A stretch of DNA of 14,053 bases from JACCYQ01 sp036675565 (GTDB taxonomy: Bacteria; Bacteroidota; Bacteroidia; Chitinophagales; Chitinophagaceae), in assembly GCA_036675565.1 (NCBI GenBank), contig JAKFER010000307.1, forward strand, positions 1 to 14,053. The letters are read 5' to 3'. Position 1 is the stretch's first letter. Every line of letters starts with the position of its first letter. The translations under genes and the position numbers were made by a program. The notes under the pieces are model-generated. The model saw only the letters and a program-made list of their open reading frames with translations, did not search any database and was not told the origin of the DNA. Shown one piece after another: positions 7,448-14,053 of the stretch.

Positions 7448-7530
7448 ATTTGAAAATTTGAGGATTTGAAAATGCGGCTCAAATAAACTTTTAAATGGGA
7501 GTACAGATTTGATTTTTGAATTTTGACTTT
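7448..7530. repeat. ATTTGA-rich low-complexity tract
   Basis: Iterated copies of ATTTGA occur at 7448-7474 (ATTTGAAAATTTGAGGATTT and on) and looser TTTGA/TTTTGA copies at 7507-7530. The tract lies directly after the anti-sigma-like gene in the convergent gap. Such short-period tracts look like slippage products; no coding or strong hairpin potential is visible. Confidence 0.6.
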
Positions 7531-7540
7531 TCCCTGGAAT

Positions 7541-7561
7541 GCTAACCCTTAGCCTTAACCT
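7541..7561 (+). repeat. 21-base dispersed repeat, copy 2
   Basis: This is an exact copy of 4370-4390. Here CTTAG-N7-CTAAG (7549-7565) is followed by TTTTTATTCTTTT, so this copy could make a weak hairpin with a T-rich tail reading on the plus strand, possibly helping to end the upstream operon. It lies 6 bases before the stop codon of the convergent glycoside hydrolase gene. Confidence 0.8.
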
Positions 7562-7567
7562 AAGTTT

Positions 7568-9334
7568 TTATTCTTTTATCGCAATCCTTATTTCCTTCAA
7601 ATTAAATCCACCCCTCTCCACATAAATTCTGAAACGGTTCATTCCTTTTTTGAATGAAATATTTCCAATCTTTATTTCCTTCCAGGTTTGTTCACCTTTG
7701 TTTTCTATGCTTACCGGTGCAAAAACTTTTACACTGTTATTCAAAATGGATAGTTTTCCACCGGTACTATCTGAAGCCACTATTACGGTAACAGCATAAA
7801 TGCCAGCATTTTTTACATCTAAACTATACTGCAGCCACTCCCCATCTTCTGTTGCAAAAACATAATATCCATCTTCGTTTTTGGCAATGTCCACACCATC
7901 ATTACGGTACATACGTCCGCGGTTGCCTCTTGTATCTACACCAGGGGTATATTGATACCAGGCAGAGTCTGCGTCATAGTACGCCACTCTTTGACGGCCC
8001 AGGTCAAAGTCAACTGCATCAATGGTCAGTGTTTTATCCAGCACATGTTGTTTGAATGGAATGGCTGCAAGCGAACTTACCTGTCGGAACATGGCGTCAA
8101 TAACATCTTTATGAAAAACATTGTTTTCAATTTTGATGTTCTCTAACAATTCCTGCAAAATTACCCATGCTTCTCCTGGTGATGGTTTCTCTCCTTTGCC
8201 CAACCAGTAGTTCAATAGCTTTTCATAACCTGCAGGTCGCTTTATTTCCAACGGATTATTAATACCCATTTTTTTCTCCTGCCACCATGCCCATCCTATG
8301 CCATGATCTTCTGCCAATTGAATGGCTTCCGTAAACCAGGTGTTTGAGTTTTCGCCCGATTCTCCCAACCAAAGAGGTGCGATATATTTATTACGCAGTT
8401 CAAGAAAATTTTTGATGGCATCTGCGGTATTAAAATTTCCATACTTGTGAAAACTCAACACCATATTATCATCCCAGGTTGGCAAGATGCCGCGGTAATT
8501 ATTTCCAAAACCATTGCCTTCGATGATGATGATATGCGTTGTATCAACTTCACGGATGGCTTTGGTAATATCCACCATTAGTTTTTTCAAGGGTTCATTT
8601 TTATTTTCTGCCGTGCCCCTGAAATCTGCTGAATCTTCAAATCCCCAATTGGTTTCATTGATAATATCATATCCGCCTATCCACTCTTCACCGGCATATC
8701 TTTCCGCCAGTTTTTTCCATAAGGCAATTGTTTTTTGTTGATTGGCTTCACTTTGCCATAGAGAAGGTTTTGCAGGATTTCTGTCAGATATGGCCAGGTC
8801 GTTCCCCTGTCCACCGGGCGCCGCATGCAGATCCAAAATGAGATACATATTATTTTGGCGACACCAACTCAGTAGACTGTCCGTCATTACAAATCCTTTT
8901 TCTATCCAGGTCTGACCATCTTTGACGGGTTCATCTTCTACCGGTAATGTATACAGGTTGTAATGCATGGGGAGTCGGATGGAATTAAATCCCCATGCTG
9001 CCATAGAATCAATATCGGCTTTGGTGGTATGATTAAATAGCCATGAATCATAGAATTGTTCCGTTTTTTCTTTCCCAACCAGTTCACTGATTTTTTCTTT
9101 GATGCGGTATTGCTGTCCGATGTTGCCCAAATGAAACATATAACCTTCCTGCAACATCCAACCACCCAGGCCCATACCTCTTAAAATGACTTTTTCTCCC
9201 TGCTGATTAACAATATGTTGCCCTTCTGCTTTTAAAAAGCCTTGGGCATGTACGTTAGAAGAAATCAGCACTAAGGCAAATAGAGTAATGATTTTTATGA
9301 TATGATTAAAAAGGGCGCTTTTTTTAAGTTTCAT
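7568..9334 (-). CDS. Secreted GH5-family glycoside hydrolase with C-terminal CBM-like module
   Basis: This is a 588-residue protein. The signal peptide (1-30) ends VHA|Q. The catalytic (beta/alpha)8 domain covers about 33-395: 'ILRGMGLGGWM', 'MAAWGFNSIRLPMHYN', 'LILDLHAAPGGQ' (His170), 'INETNW' with the acid/base Glu227, 'SFHKYGN' (His296, Tyr298) and 'LWLGESGE' with the nucleophile Glu325, followed by 'GIGWAWWQEKK'. All key GH5 (clan GH-A) residues are present, so the enzyme should be active on a beta-glucan, mannan or similar polysaccharide; the exact substrate cannot be read from the sequence. Residues about 435-588 form a beta-sandwich with 'YYVFATEDGEWLQYSLDV', 'AGIYAVTVIVAS' and 'KGMNRFRIYV', the pattern of CBM6/CBM35-like carbohydrate-binding modules. 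It is monocistronic, with a palindrome array upstream. Confidence 0.9.
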   Translation of the reverse strand: MKLKKSALFNHIIKIITLFALVLISSNVHAQGFLKAEGQHIVNQQGEKVILRGMGLGGWMLQEGYMFHLGNIGQQYRIKEKISELVGKEKTEQFYDSWLFNHTTKADIDSMAAWGFNSIRLPMHYNLYTLPVEDEPVKDGQTWIEKGFVMTDSLLSWCRQNNMYLILDLHAAPGGQGNDLAISDRNPAKPSLWQSEANQQKTIALWKKLAERYAGEEWIGGYDIINETNWGFEDSADFRGTAENKNEPLKKLMVDITKAIREVDTTHIIIIEGNGFGNNYRGILPTWDDNMVLSFHKYGNFNTADAIKNFLELRNKYIAPLWLGESGENSNTWFTEAIQLAEDHGIGWAWWQEKKMGINNPLEIKRPAGYEKLLNYWLGKGEKPSPGEAWVILQELLENIKIENNVFHKDVIDAMFRQVSSLAAIPFKQHVLDKTLTIDAVDFDLGRQRVAYYDADSAWYQYTPGVDTRGNRGRMYRNDGVDIAKNEDGYYVFATEDGEWLQYSLDVKNAGIYAVTVIVASDSTGGKLSILNNSVKVFAPVSIENKGEQTWKEIKIGNISFKKGMNRFRIYVERGGFNLKEIRIAIKE

Positions 9335-9352
9335 GCGGTTTTGTTGTGAGAT

Positions 9353-9382
9353 GTAAATTAGTTAAAGGTGGTTGGTGCACAA
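9353..9382 (-). promoter_or_regulatory. Possible Bacteroidota-type promoter of the GH5 gene
   Basis: Reading on the minus strand, TTG (complement of 9380-9382) is followed after 19 bases by TAATTTAC (complement of 9353-9360), a partial match to the Bacteroidota TTG / TAnnTTTG pattern. The start codon lies about 19 bases further. It overlaps the edge of the palindrome array, so the first unit may influence it. The match is weak. Confidence 0.25.
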
Positions 9383-9420
9383 AATGTTCCAGCAGAGCGA
9401 TGATAGGACTTCAGTTTCTA

Positions 9421-9444
9421 TATTACCCATAAGATGTTCCTATG
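9421..9444 (+). repeat. 24-base direct repeat in the array, copy 1
   Basis: It starts TATTACCCATAAGATGTTCC and is identical over 24 bases to 9583-9606; with one mismatch it extends to about 28. The copies are 162 bases apart, exactly three array units. Confidence 0.9.
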
Positions 9445-9582
9445 AAACAATTATTAAATCCAAAATGGTAATAGTGCCTTTTTGTTTCCCGTGTTCCAGG
9501 GGAAACGCATGGTGTTGATTTGGGGTACATTGATAATTCACAAAACGTTCCTACGGAACGTTGGATGCTTATTGTATGTGGT

Positions 9583-9606
9583 TATTACCCATAAGATGTT
9601 CCTATG
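9583..9606 (+). repeat. 24-base direct repeat in the array, copy 2
   Basis: This copy of 9421-9444 continues into a perfect palindrome (GGAACAT), whereas copy 1 has GAAACAA, i.e. a decayed right arm. Confidence 0.9.
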
Positions 9607-9900
9607 GAACATGTAAGATTAAAAGGTGAAACACAAATAATTTTTTTTACCCTTGTGTTCCATCAAAGCACTTTATAAACAAGAGGATTTTAGCGATACG
9701 ATGTTGTGTTCCATCGGAACACATTGTTGGTAGTAGAAAATTATAAGAGGGTTTTGAAGCGTTCCATAGGAACGCATTGTGTTTATTTGGGTATCTGACA
9801 TTTAAACATACGTCACATTCCTTCAATTCTACACCATTCAGGCAGTATCAAGGCAAGAAAATATAAATGTTTAAAGACTTATGGTTGGTTGATCCATTCT

Positions 9901-11016
9901 TTAAAACTGCAGATACCTGTCCCTGGCCACTGTTTTCCAAATGCCTGTTATTTTCCCGTTTTCAACCACCTGCAAACGGTCATATAAATTTACGGTTGGA
10001 CATACATGGTAGGGTAATCCATACAACACATCACCCACTTTATACCCAGTATGGTCCTCTTGTTGTAAGACCAGGTGTTCTTCACTCTGGCTAATGGGTG
10101 TTAAATGTGTGGCATTCATAAAATGTATCCTGCGGGTTAGTTCATTTTCAGCAGCCATAGCTTTATGTCCTGCATCGGCAGTAATGATACCCGCTGCAGG
10201 TTTGCTCACTACCCTGGTAAAAATTACGATGGCCGGTAAAAACTTTTGTTCAGGGCAAATGCTGGTATAACCCTGATCCCAGTAAATAAATGTGCCGGGA
10301 CTGCAAACTGCACCAGGTCTTTGTGAATGAACAGAAAATGAAGGTGAGCCACCACAAATTAATTGCGGCGCAGATAATTGCATCGTCGCAAGTGTATCAA
10401 CCATGGCCTGCACCGGTTCAAAAGCCGCATCAACCAATTGTTTCTTTTTCAAAAAATCCGGAGTGCGAATATGCCCGTCGTACAGGTGCAAACCCTGGAT
10501 GTGTAGGTGCTCATTTTCATGACAATAACGGTAAAGGTAAACCGCATCTTCACCGGGCGATATGCCCGTACGGTTCATCCCCACGTTGAGGTCAATATAA
10601 ACCTGGCCGGTTATATGGTGTGCTGCACAGATAGCAGCTTGCTGGGAAGCTGATTGGAGATTGTCAGTTAAAAATGAAAAAGCAGTACCGGGAAAATGAG
10701 CAATTAGTTGCACCAGTCTTTCCAGTTTGGGTCCAACAGCCTGGTAAGCCAGCAACACTTGTTGAGCACCGCAGTTGGCAAGCAATTCAGCTTCGGCAAT
10801 AGTAGCAGCTTTAAATTTATAAATACCTGCTTGCAGCATCAGCCCGATAGCTTCTGCGCTTTTACAGGTTTTTACATGTGGCTGCAGCCTTGACGCATCG
10901 CCATTCACCATGGCAAGGGCTGTGGCAATATTTTTTTTAACCCTGTCCGGGAATACCAGCAAGGCCGGTGAATCCAGGTTGTGCGTTTCCGTTAGTTGAT
11001 ACCATTCATTACCCAT
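9901..11016 (-). CDS. PLP enzyme of the D-threonine aldolase / D-serine dehydratase family
   Basis: This is a 371-residue protein. The N-terminal part is an alanine-racemase-like PLP barrel: 'DSPALLVFPDRVKKNI', then 'LQPHVKTCKS' where Lys49 should bind PLP (family motif P-H-x-K-T), 'KFKAATIAEAELLANCGA', 'YIDLNVGMNRTGI' and 'GLHLYDGH'. The C-terminal part has 'VVSKPAAGIITADAGHKAM' in strands and 'LPYHVCP', whose His337 and Cys339 match the H-x-C metal site of this family. Known members cleave D-threonine to glycine and acetaldehyde or dehydrate D-serine to pyruvate and ammonia. The RidA-family gene directly upstream on the same strand, with 2 bases between, suggests a dehydratase that releases an enamine, but the sequence alone does not settle this. 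The ATG at 11014-11016 is the only good start before the conserved region. Confidence 0.88.
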   Translation of the reverse strand: MGNEWYQLTETHNLDSPALLVFPDRVKKNIATALAMVNGDASRLQPHVKTCKSAEAIGLMLQAGIYKFKAATIAEAELLANCGAQQVLLAYQAVGPKLERLVQLIAHFPGTAFSFLTDNLQSASQQAAICAAHHITGQVYIDLNVGMNRTGISPGEDAVYLYRYCHENEHLHIQGLHLYDGHIRTPDFLKKKQLVDAAFEPVQAMVDTLATMQLSAPQLICGGSPSFSVHSQRPGAVCSPGTFIYWDQGYTSICPEQKFLPAIVIFTRVVSKPAAGIITADAGHKAMAAENELTRRIHFMNATHLTPISQSEEHLVLQQEDHTGYKVGDVLYGLPYHVCPTVNLYDRLQVVENGKITGIWKTVARDRYLQF

Positions 11017-11018
11017 GG

Positions 11019-11489
11019 CTAATCTTTTATTAAAAAAATGGCTTCTATTTCGACTGCCACATTGCCGGGCAGGGAACCCATCCCAACCGCACTGCGGGCA
11101 CCTACGCCATTTGTTTCACCAAACACATCGCGAAACAATTCACTGCAGCCATTGATGATGACCGGGTGATTGGTATAGCTTGGTGTACAGTTCACCATAC
11201 CCAGCAACTTGATGACTTTGTCAATCCTGTCCAGTGAACCCAGGAATTCTTTTGCCGCAGCGAGCAAAGCCAGCCCGCATTGGCGTGCTGCTTCAATCCC
11301 CTGTACATCGCTGCAGTCATCACCCAGTTTGCCTGTAATAGGGCTGCCATCAGCACGTACTGAAATATGGCCCGACATATATAACAGGTTACCCGTTTGC
11401 ACACATCGTTTGTATAACCCCTTGCTTTGAGGTAATTGTGGCAATGAATAACCTAAATCTTTAATTTTTAATTCAATAGCATCGCTCAT
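11019..11489 (-). CDS. RidA/YjgF-family enamine/imine deaminase-like protein
   Basis: This is a 156-residue protein, a little longer than classical RidA (about 130) and closer to the YjgF/UK114-like subgroup with an N-terminal extension ('LKIKDLGYSLPQLP'). The core has 'VQTGNLLYMSGHIS', 'DVQGIEAARQCGLALLAAAKE', 'VIKLLGMVNCTPSY' and the signature 'GARSAVGMGSLPGNVAVEIEA', in which Arg132 corresponds to the substrate-binding Arg of active RidA proteins and Glu147/Glu149 close the site. RidA hydrolyses reactive 2-aminoacrylate and related imines to keto acids in the cytoplasm, protecting PLP enzymes. It is the first gene of a two-gene operon with the PLP enzyme. The subgroup has no firm substrate, so activity on the partner's product is inference. 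Confidence 0.9.
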   Translation of the reverse strand: MSDAIELKIKDLGYSLPQLPQSKGLYKRCVQTGNLLYMSGHISVRADGSPITGKLGDDCSDVQGIEAARQCGLALLAAAKEFLGSLDRIDKVIKLLGMVNCTPSYTNHPVIINGCSELFRDVFGETNGVGARSAVGMGSLPGNVAVEIEAIFLIKD

Positions 11490-11630
11490 AAAAATATGTT
11501 TAGTGATAGATAAATATAGTTTAAAGTCAAGCGCCTTCCTGCACGGTTAAAAAAATTAGAGGGAAGAAACCATGTTCAGATCCGTTTCTTTTTGTGAATA
11601 AATGATGATGATTGCACAAGACGTTATTTC

Positions 11631-14053
11631 TTATTTTATTTTGACCTGCCTTAAACCTTCCCTGCCAAAAAAAGTAGGGAAATACATCATTTCTGCTTTA
11701 GCGGGATTTAGATTATACCTGCCGTTGTATCTTGGCAATAAAGGAATGATAAATGAATAGGAGCCTTGTTTTAAGCTGCTGCAAAAAATGCTGACTTTAT
11801 TTTTAAAATACTCACGGTGTACTTCATTATTAGTATTGGGCTGAGGTTTATCCTGGTAACTACAACCTGCTGGAATCGGAATATCTATTAATACATAATC
11901 AGCATCTCCTTTCACTATTACGTGAATTTTTAAATTTACAGGCTCTCCTGCTTTCAATTCCGTAATAGTTTCCATATCCTTTTCAAAAAATGACTTTACT
12001 GTAAATGCATTCGCAACCGCTTCGGGTTTTTTATTCCATAGTTGTTGGTATGCTGTAAAATATACAGGAAGATCTCCTTTTTTAGTAACCTGGATTTTAT
12101 TTCCCCCATCAACCATTTTTTGGAAAGGAAAAGTTGTGATCTCTTCACCAGGTAAATCTGAAAAAGAAATTGAAGAACCCCGGGAAGCTTTATTACCGGT
12201 TACAAGACCAGGAAGAATTGTTTCCAGAATCAAACTTGATTCATAAGTATTTCTCCACTGACCACTCTTTCTTTTCTCTAAAAAATAATTACGTATTTTC
12301 TTCAACGTAGTGCTGTGTCCACCAGTTCTTTCAAGAATGCGATACATGAGTAAAGTATTCTGTACCGAATTATCAAAAAAGGAAAATTTTTCCTCTCCCC
12401 AATATAAATTTCCAAAAAGTGTTTGTTTGGAGGTTGCAATTAAGCTATCAGTTTTAATATTAATGTCTGCTTGTTGTTTTATTTCAGTAAAGCGTAATAG
12501 TTCATAAAGAGAAAAATTATTCACCCCCTTTTGAAGTGAATCTATGAATGTTTTATAATCAACCTTTGCTTCCATTTTCTGCAATAATCTTATAGTCAAA
12601 AGTTTATCAAGGCCGCGGTAATTCTCCATATTAAACAACAGATAATCTGTTAAAACTGATTTAGACAAATTAATTTTGTACCCTTCTTTTTCAGCTTCAA
12701 GCAAAGCTTCCACCACATGTAATGATATCCAGGCAGATGGTTCATTATTTGCCCACCATCCCCATAGATTACCTGTTTTATTTTTATTTAACCTGGAGAT
12801 ATAATCTTCAACAAGCCTTTCTTCTATAAAATCTTTTCCAAGTAGTTTATAAACTTTTTTCTTACTTAGTAATGCTTTTAGTTTGGAAGCTATTTGTTCA
12901 TTGCACAAAAATTCATAACGCCGTAAATGTTCCATTTCATCTAACAATACAGGGAACAAGGATGCTTCTGCATATAAATTTATTTCACCCAATGCCGGAT
13001 CCATTTCAATACTAAATGTGGTATCATTTTCAAGCGCAACAAAAATTCCCAGTGTTTCTGTTACACCTTGTTTAAATACCGGGATTGTTCTCTCCTCACC
13101 ATCAAAATATCCATCCATTTTTTGAATATCTACATGAAACAACATTGAATCTATGTCGGGAATTGTTGCTGTCACTGTATCAATAAATGAATTTTTAAAA
13201 TTTAATTGTCCCTCTTTAATTAACTGATCATTTAATTTTATTTTTCTTGTTAAAGAAATACTGTCTGCCCCATAATTTAAAGTCTTGCTGATAACGTTTA
13301 TACTATCACCTACTAATGCAAATGGTGGAATTGAAAGATTGACACTGATTGGTTTAAAAGACCTGATCATCCCTTCAGCAAAACCAGTTCTTTTATTTTC
13401 ACCCATCGCAATGGCAAAAGTTCGCCAGCTTGTCAGATCATCAGGGAATGTTACACTGAATCTTACTTTGCCTTCTTTATCCGTTTGCAAAGCAGGATGC
13501 CAATAAGCATCATCTCTAAAATTTCTGCGAAGAGAATTGCCTGATTGTGGATTATCTACATCTAACGTTATTAGTTCATTGGCCGCTTTTTTTGTAGTAA
13601 TCAACAAAACCCCATTAGCTGCTCTGGTCCCATACAAAGCTATTCCAACCTCTCCCTTTAGAGTTGTAATACTTGCAGTCATGGCAGGATCGAGGTCTTC
13701 CAGTTTGCCATTATATGGAATTCCATCAATTACAATCAAATGTTCGTAATTACCATTAACTGATGCTGCGCCCCTGATTAATATTCCTGCGGCACTCCCA
13801 GCCAATCCATTTAAAACTGATACAGATGCTGTCAAATTCTTTTTCCTGCTAATTCCATATCCAACAACCACTACTTCCTGCAGGTTATTATCTACCTGGG
13901 TTAAAAAAGCATTCAAATTGCCTGTTGTAATAGATTGTTCTGTAGAATTGAAACCCACGCTACTAAAAACAAGTGTACCGTTTTCGGGTGCACGTAAGCG
14001 GTAGAAACCATTCTCATCTGCAACAGTACCAACCCGGGTGCCTTTTACTGATA
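11631..14053 (-). CDS. Alpha-2-macroglobulin-like protein with TonB-plug domain, 5' end outside the window
   Basis: The frame is open to the right edge (806 visible residues); the GTG at 13958 is internal, since 'VGTVADENGFYRL' of a CarboxypepD_reg domain precedes it. Visible order: CarboxypepD_reg (1-50), TonB-plug-like segment (58-155: QEVVVVGYG, LIVIDGIPYNG, ALYGTRAANGVLLITTKK), A2M domain (about 175-330: 'AYWHPALQTDKEGKVRFSV', 'PDDLTSWRTFAI'), thioester domain with C-N-E-Q at 12905-12894 and 'WGWWANNEPSAW', and a C-terminal receptor-binding-like domain (PAGC, 'AEMMYFPTFFGRE'). Bacterial alpha-2-macroglobulins are envelope proteins that trap proteases by a reactive Cys-Gln thioester. The plug is shorter than in SusC proteins and no 22-strand barrel follows, so it is not a transporter. 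The plug may only tether the protein or mediate contacts. Confidence 0.88.
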   Translation of the reverse strand, partial: SVKGTRVGTVADENGFYRLRAPENGTLVFSSVGFNSTEQSITTGNLNAFLTQVDNNLQEVVVVGYGISRKKNLTASVSVLNGLAGSAAGILIRGAASVNGNYEHLIVIDGIPYNGKLEDLDPAMTASITTLKGEVGIALYGTRAANGVLLITTKKAANELITLDVDNPQSGNSLRRNFRDDAYWHPALQTDKEGKVRFSVTFPDDLTSWRTFAIAMGENKRTGFAEGMIRSFKPISVNLSIPPFALVGDSINVISKTLNYGADSISLTRKIKLNDQLIKEGQLNFKNSFIDTVTATIPDIDSMLFHVDIQKMDGYFDGEERTIPVFKQGVTETLGIFVALENDTTFSIEMDPALGEINLYAEASLFPVLLDEMEHLRRYEFLCNEQIASKLKALLSKKKVYKLLGKDFIEERLVEDYISRLNKNKTGNLWGWWANNEPSAWISLHVVEALLEAEKEGYKINLSKSVLTDYLLFNMENYRGLDKLLTIRLLQKMEAKVDYKTFIDSLQKGVNNFSLYELLRFTEIKQQADINIKTDSLIATSKQTLFGNLYWGEEKFSFFDNSVQNTLLMYRILERTGGHSTTLKKIRNYFLEKRKSGQWRNTYESSLILETILPGLVTGNKASRGSSISFSDLPGEEITTFPFQKMVDGGNKIQVTKKGDLPVYFTAYQQLWNKKPEAVANAFTVKSFFEKDMETITELKAGEPVNLKIHVIVKGDADYVLIDIPIPAGCSYQDKPQPNTNNEVHREYFKNKVSIFCSSLKQGSYSFIIPLLPRYNGRYNLNPAKAEMMYFPTFFGREGLRQVKIK

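Larger units (their letters stand above)
9378..9793. repeat. Array of eight regularly spaced GTTCC-N3-GGAAC palindromes
   Basis: GTTCC starts at 9386, 9436, 9493, 9547, 9598, 9657, 9708 and 9761, i.e. spacings of 50, 57, 54, 51, 59, 51 and 53 bases. Four units are perfect palindromes around a 3-base centre: AACGTTCC-TAC-GGAACGTT (9544-9562), ATGTTCC-TAT-GGAACAT (9596-9612), TGTGTTCC-ATC-GGAACACA (9705-9723) and GCGTTCC-ATA-GGAACGC (9759-9775). The other four are degenerate in the right arm. The outer bases differ between units but stay complementary, so pairing is conserved rather than sequence. Flanks also repeat: 9421-9444 equals 9583-9606, CACAAAA precedes units 1 and 4, and the sequence after unit 3 resembles that after unit 8. 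Similar GTTCC/GGAAC repeats occur in other Bacteroidota in my recollection; function unknown. Confidence 0.9.
9335..9900. other. 566-base intergenic region dominated by a palindrome array
   Basis: It separates the GH5 gene start from the end of the PLP-enzyme gene, both on the minus strand. Most of it (9378-9793) is the palindrome array described separately. The part 9794-9900 shows nothing recognisable. Short frames across the region have no coding character. Confidence 0.8.

Noticed and set aside
9378..9793. CRISPR array
   Set aside because: The repeats are short palindromes with differing arms, not identical 24-40-base repeats; the flanks between units are themselves related, and there is no cas gene in the window.
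9867..10094. 75-codon plus-strand frame at the end of the PLP-enzyme gene
   Set aside because: It runs almost wholly antisense to conserved codons of the PLP enzyme, including the H-x-C motif; a shadow.
11490..11560. Promoter of the RidA/PLP-enzyme operon (TTGACT with a TA-rich box downstream)
   Set aside because: TTG is present on the minus strand but the downstream box (TATCTATC) matches TAnnTTTG poorly, so it is not reported as a feature.
11563..11592. Rho-independent terminator (AAGAAAC, 13-base loop, GTTTCTT, then T run)
   Set aside because: The T run follows the stem only on the plus strand, while both neighbouring genes are on the minus strand; on the minus strand the T tract is about 9 bases away. 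The stem is AT-rich and weak.
13956..13958. GTG as the true start of the alpha-2-macroglobulin-like gene
   Set aside because: The frame stays open to the window edge and the upstream codons encode a recognisable CarboxypepD_reg segment, so the gene starts outside the window.

Overview
The window reads as chromosomal DNA of a member of the Bacteroidota, most likely a Chitinophagaceae-type soil or plant-associated bacterium. This is an inference from protein families and gene style: a SusC-like CarboxypepD_reg plus TonB-plug N-terminus, a DUF4874/DUF4832-type lipoprotein, lipoproteins with the L-F/S-S-C boxes usual in this phylum, an ECF sigma factor placed beside a barrel protein, and starts without Shine-Dalgarno sequences. 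No rRNA, tRNA, transposase, integrase or cas gene was found.

Layout. (1) 1-2175 (+): the 3' part of a very long AsmA/DUF748-like envelope protein, open at the left edge. (2) 2234-3943 (-): a lipoprotein with a TIM-barrel-like DUF4874/DUF4832 architecture, convergent with the first gene. (3) 3944-4568: a 625-base non-coding stretch with overlapping decayed-looking small frames, low-complexity tracts, one copy of a 21-base repeat and an ECF-type promoter. (4) 4569-7428 (+): a three-gene operon of surface lipoprotein, ECF sigma factor, and a protein with a cytoplasmic tail, one inner-membrane helix, a disordered linker and a barrel-like C-terminus. The promoter (AACC, 16 bases, CGTA) looks like an ECF target, so the operon may control itself. 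(5) 7429-7567: a convergent gap holding the second 21-base repeat and ATTTGA-rich tracts. (6) 7568-9334 (-): a secreted GH5 glycoside hydrolase with a C-terminal CBM-like module. (7) 9335-9900: a gap with eight regularly spaced palindromes, GTTCC-N3-GGAAC, whose arms covary. (8) 9901-11489 (-): a PLP enzyme of the D-threonine aldolase/D-serine dehydratase family and a RidA-family enamine/imine deaminase, 2 bases apart. (9) 11631-14053 (-): the 3' part of an alpha-2-macroglobulin-like protein fused to a shortened TonB plug, with a thioester motif C-N-E-Q.

How the parts may work together. The sigma/lipoprotein/barrel trio is the best candidate for a little-described system: a trans-envelope switch in which a single polypeptide could link the outer membrane to a cytoplasmic sigma factor. 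The RidA/PLP-enzyme pair makes chemical sense, because RidA hydrolyses the reactive enamine released by PLP dehydratases; this favours a dehydratase over an aldolase. The palindrome array is the most striking non-coding structure. It is not CRISPR by its features, but it shows regular spacing, covarying arms and a higher-order repeat of about 161-164 bases.
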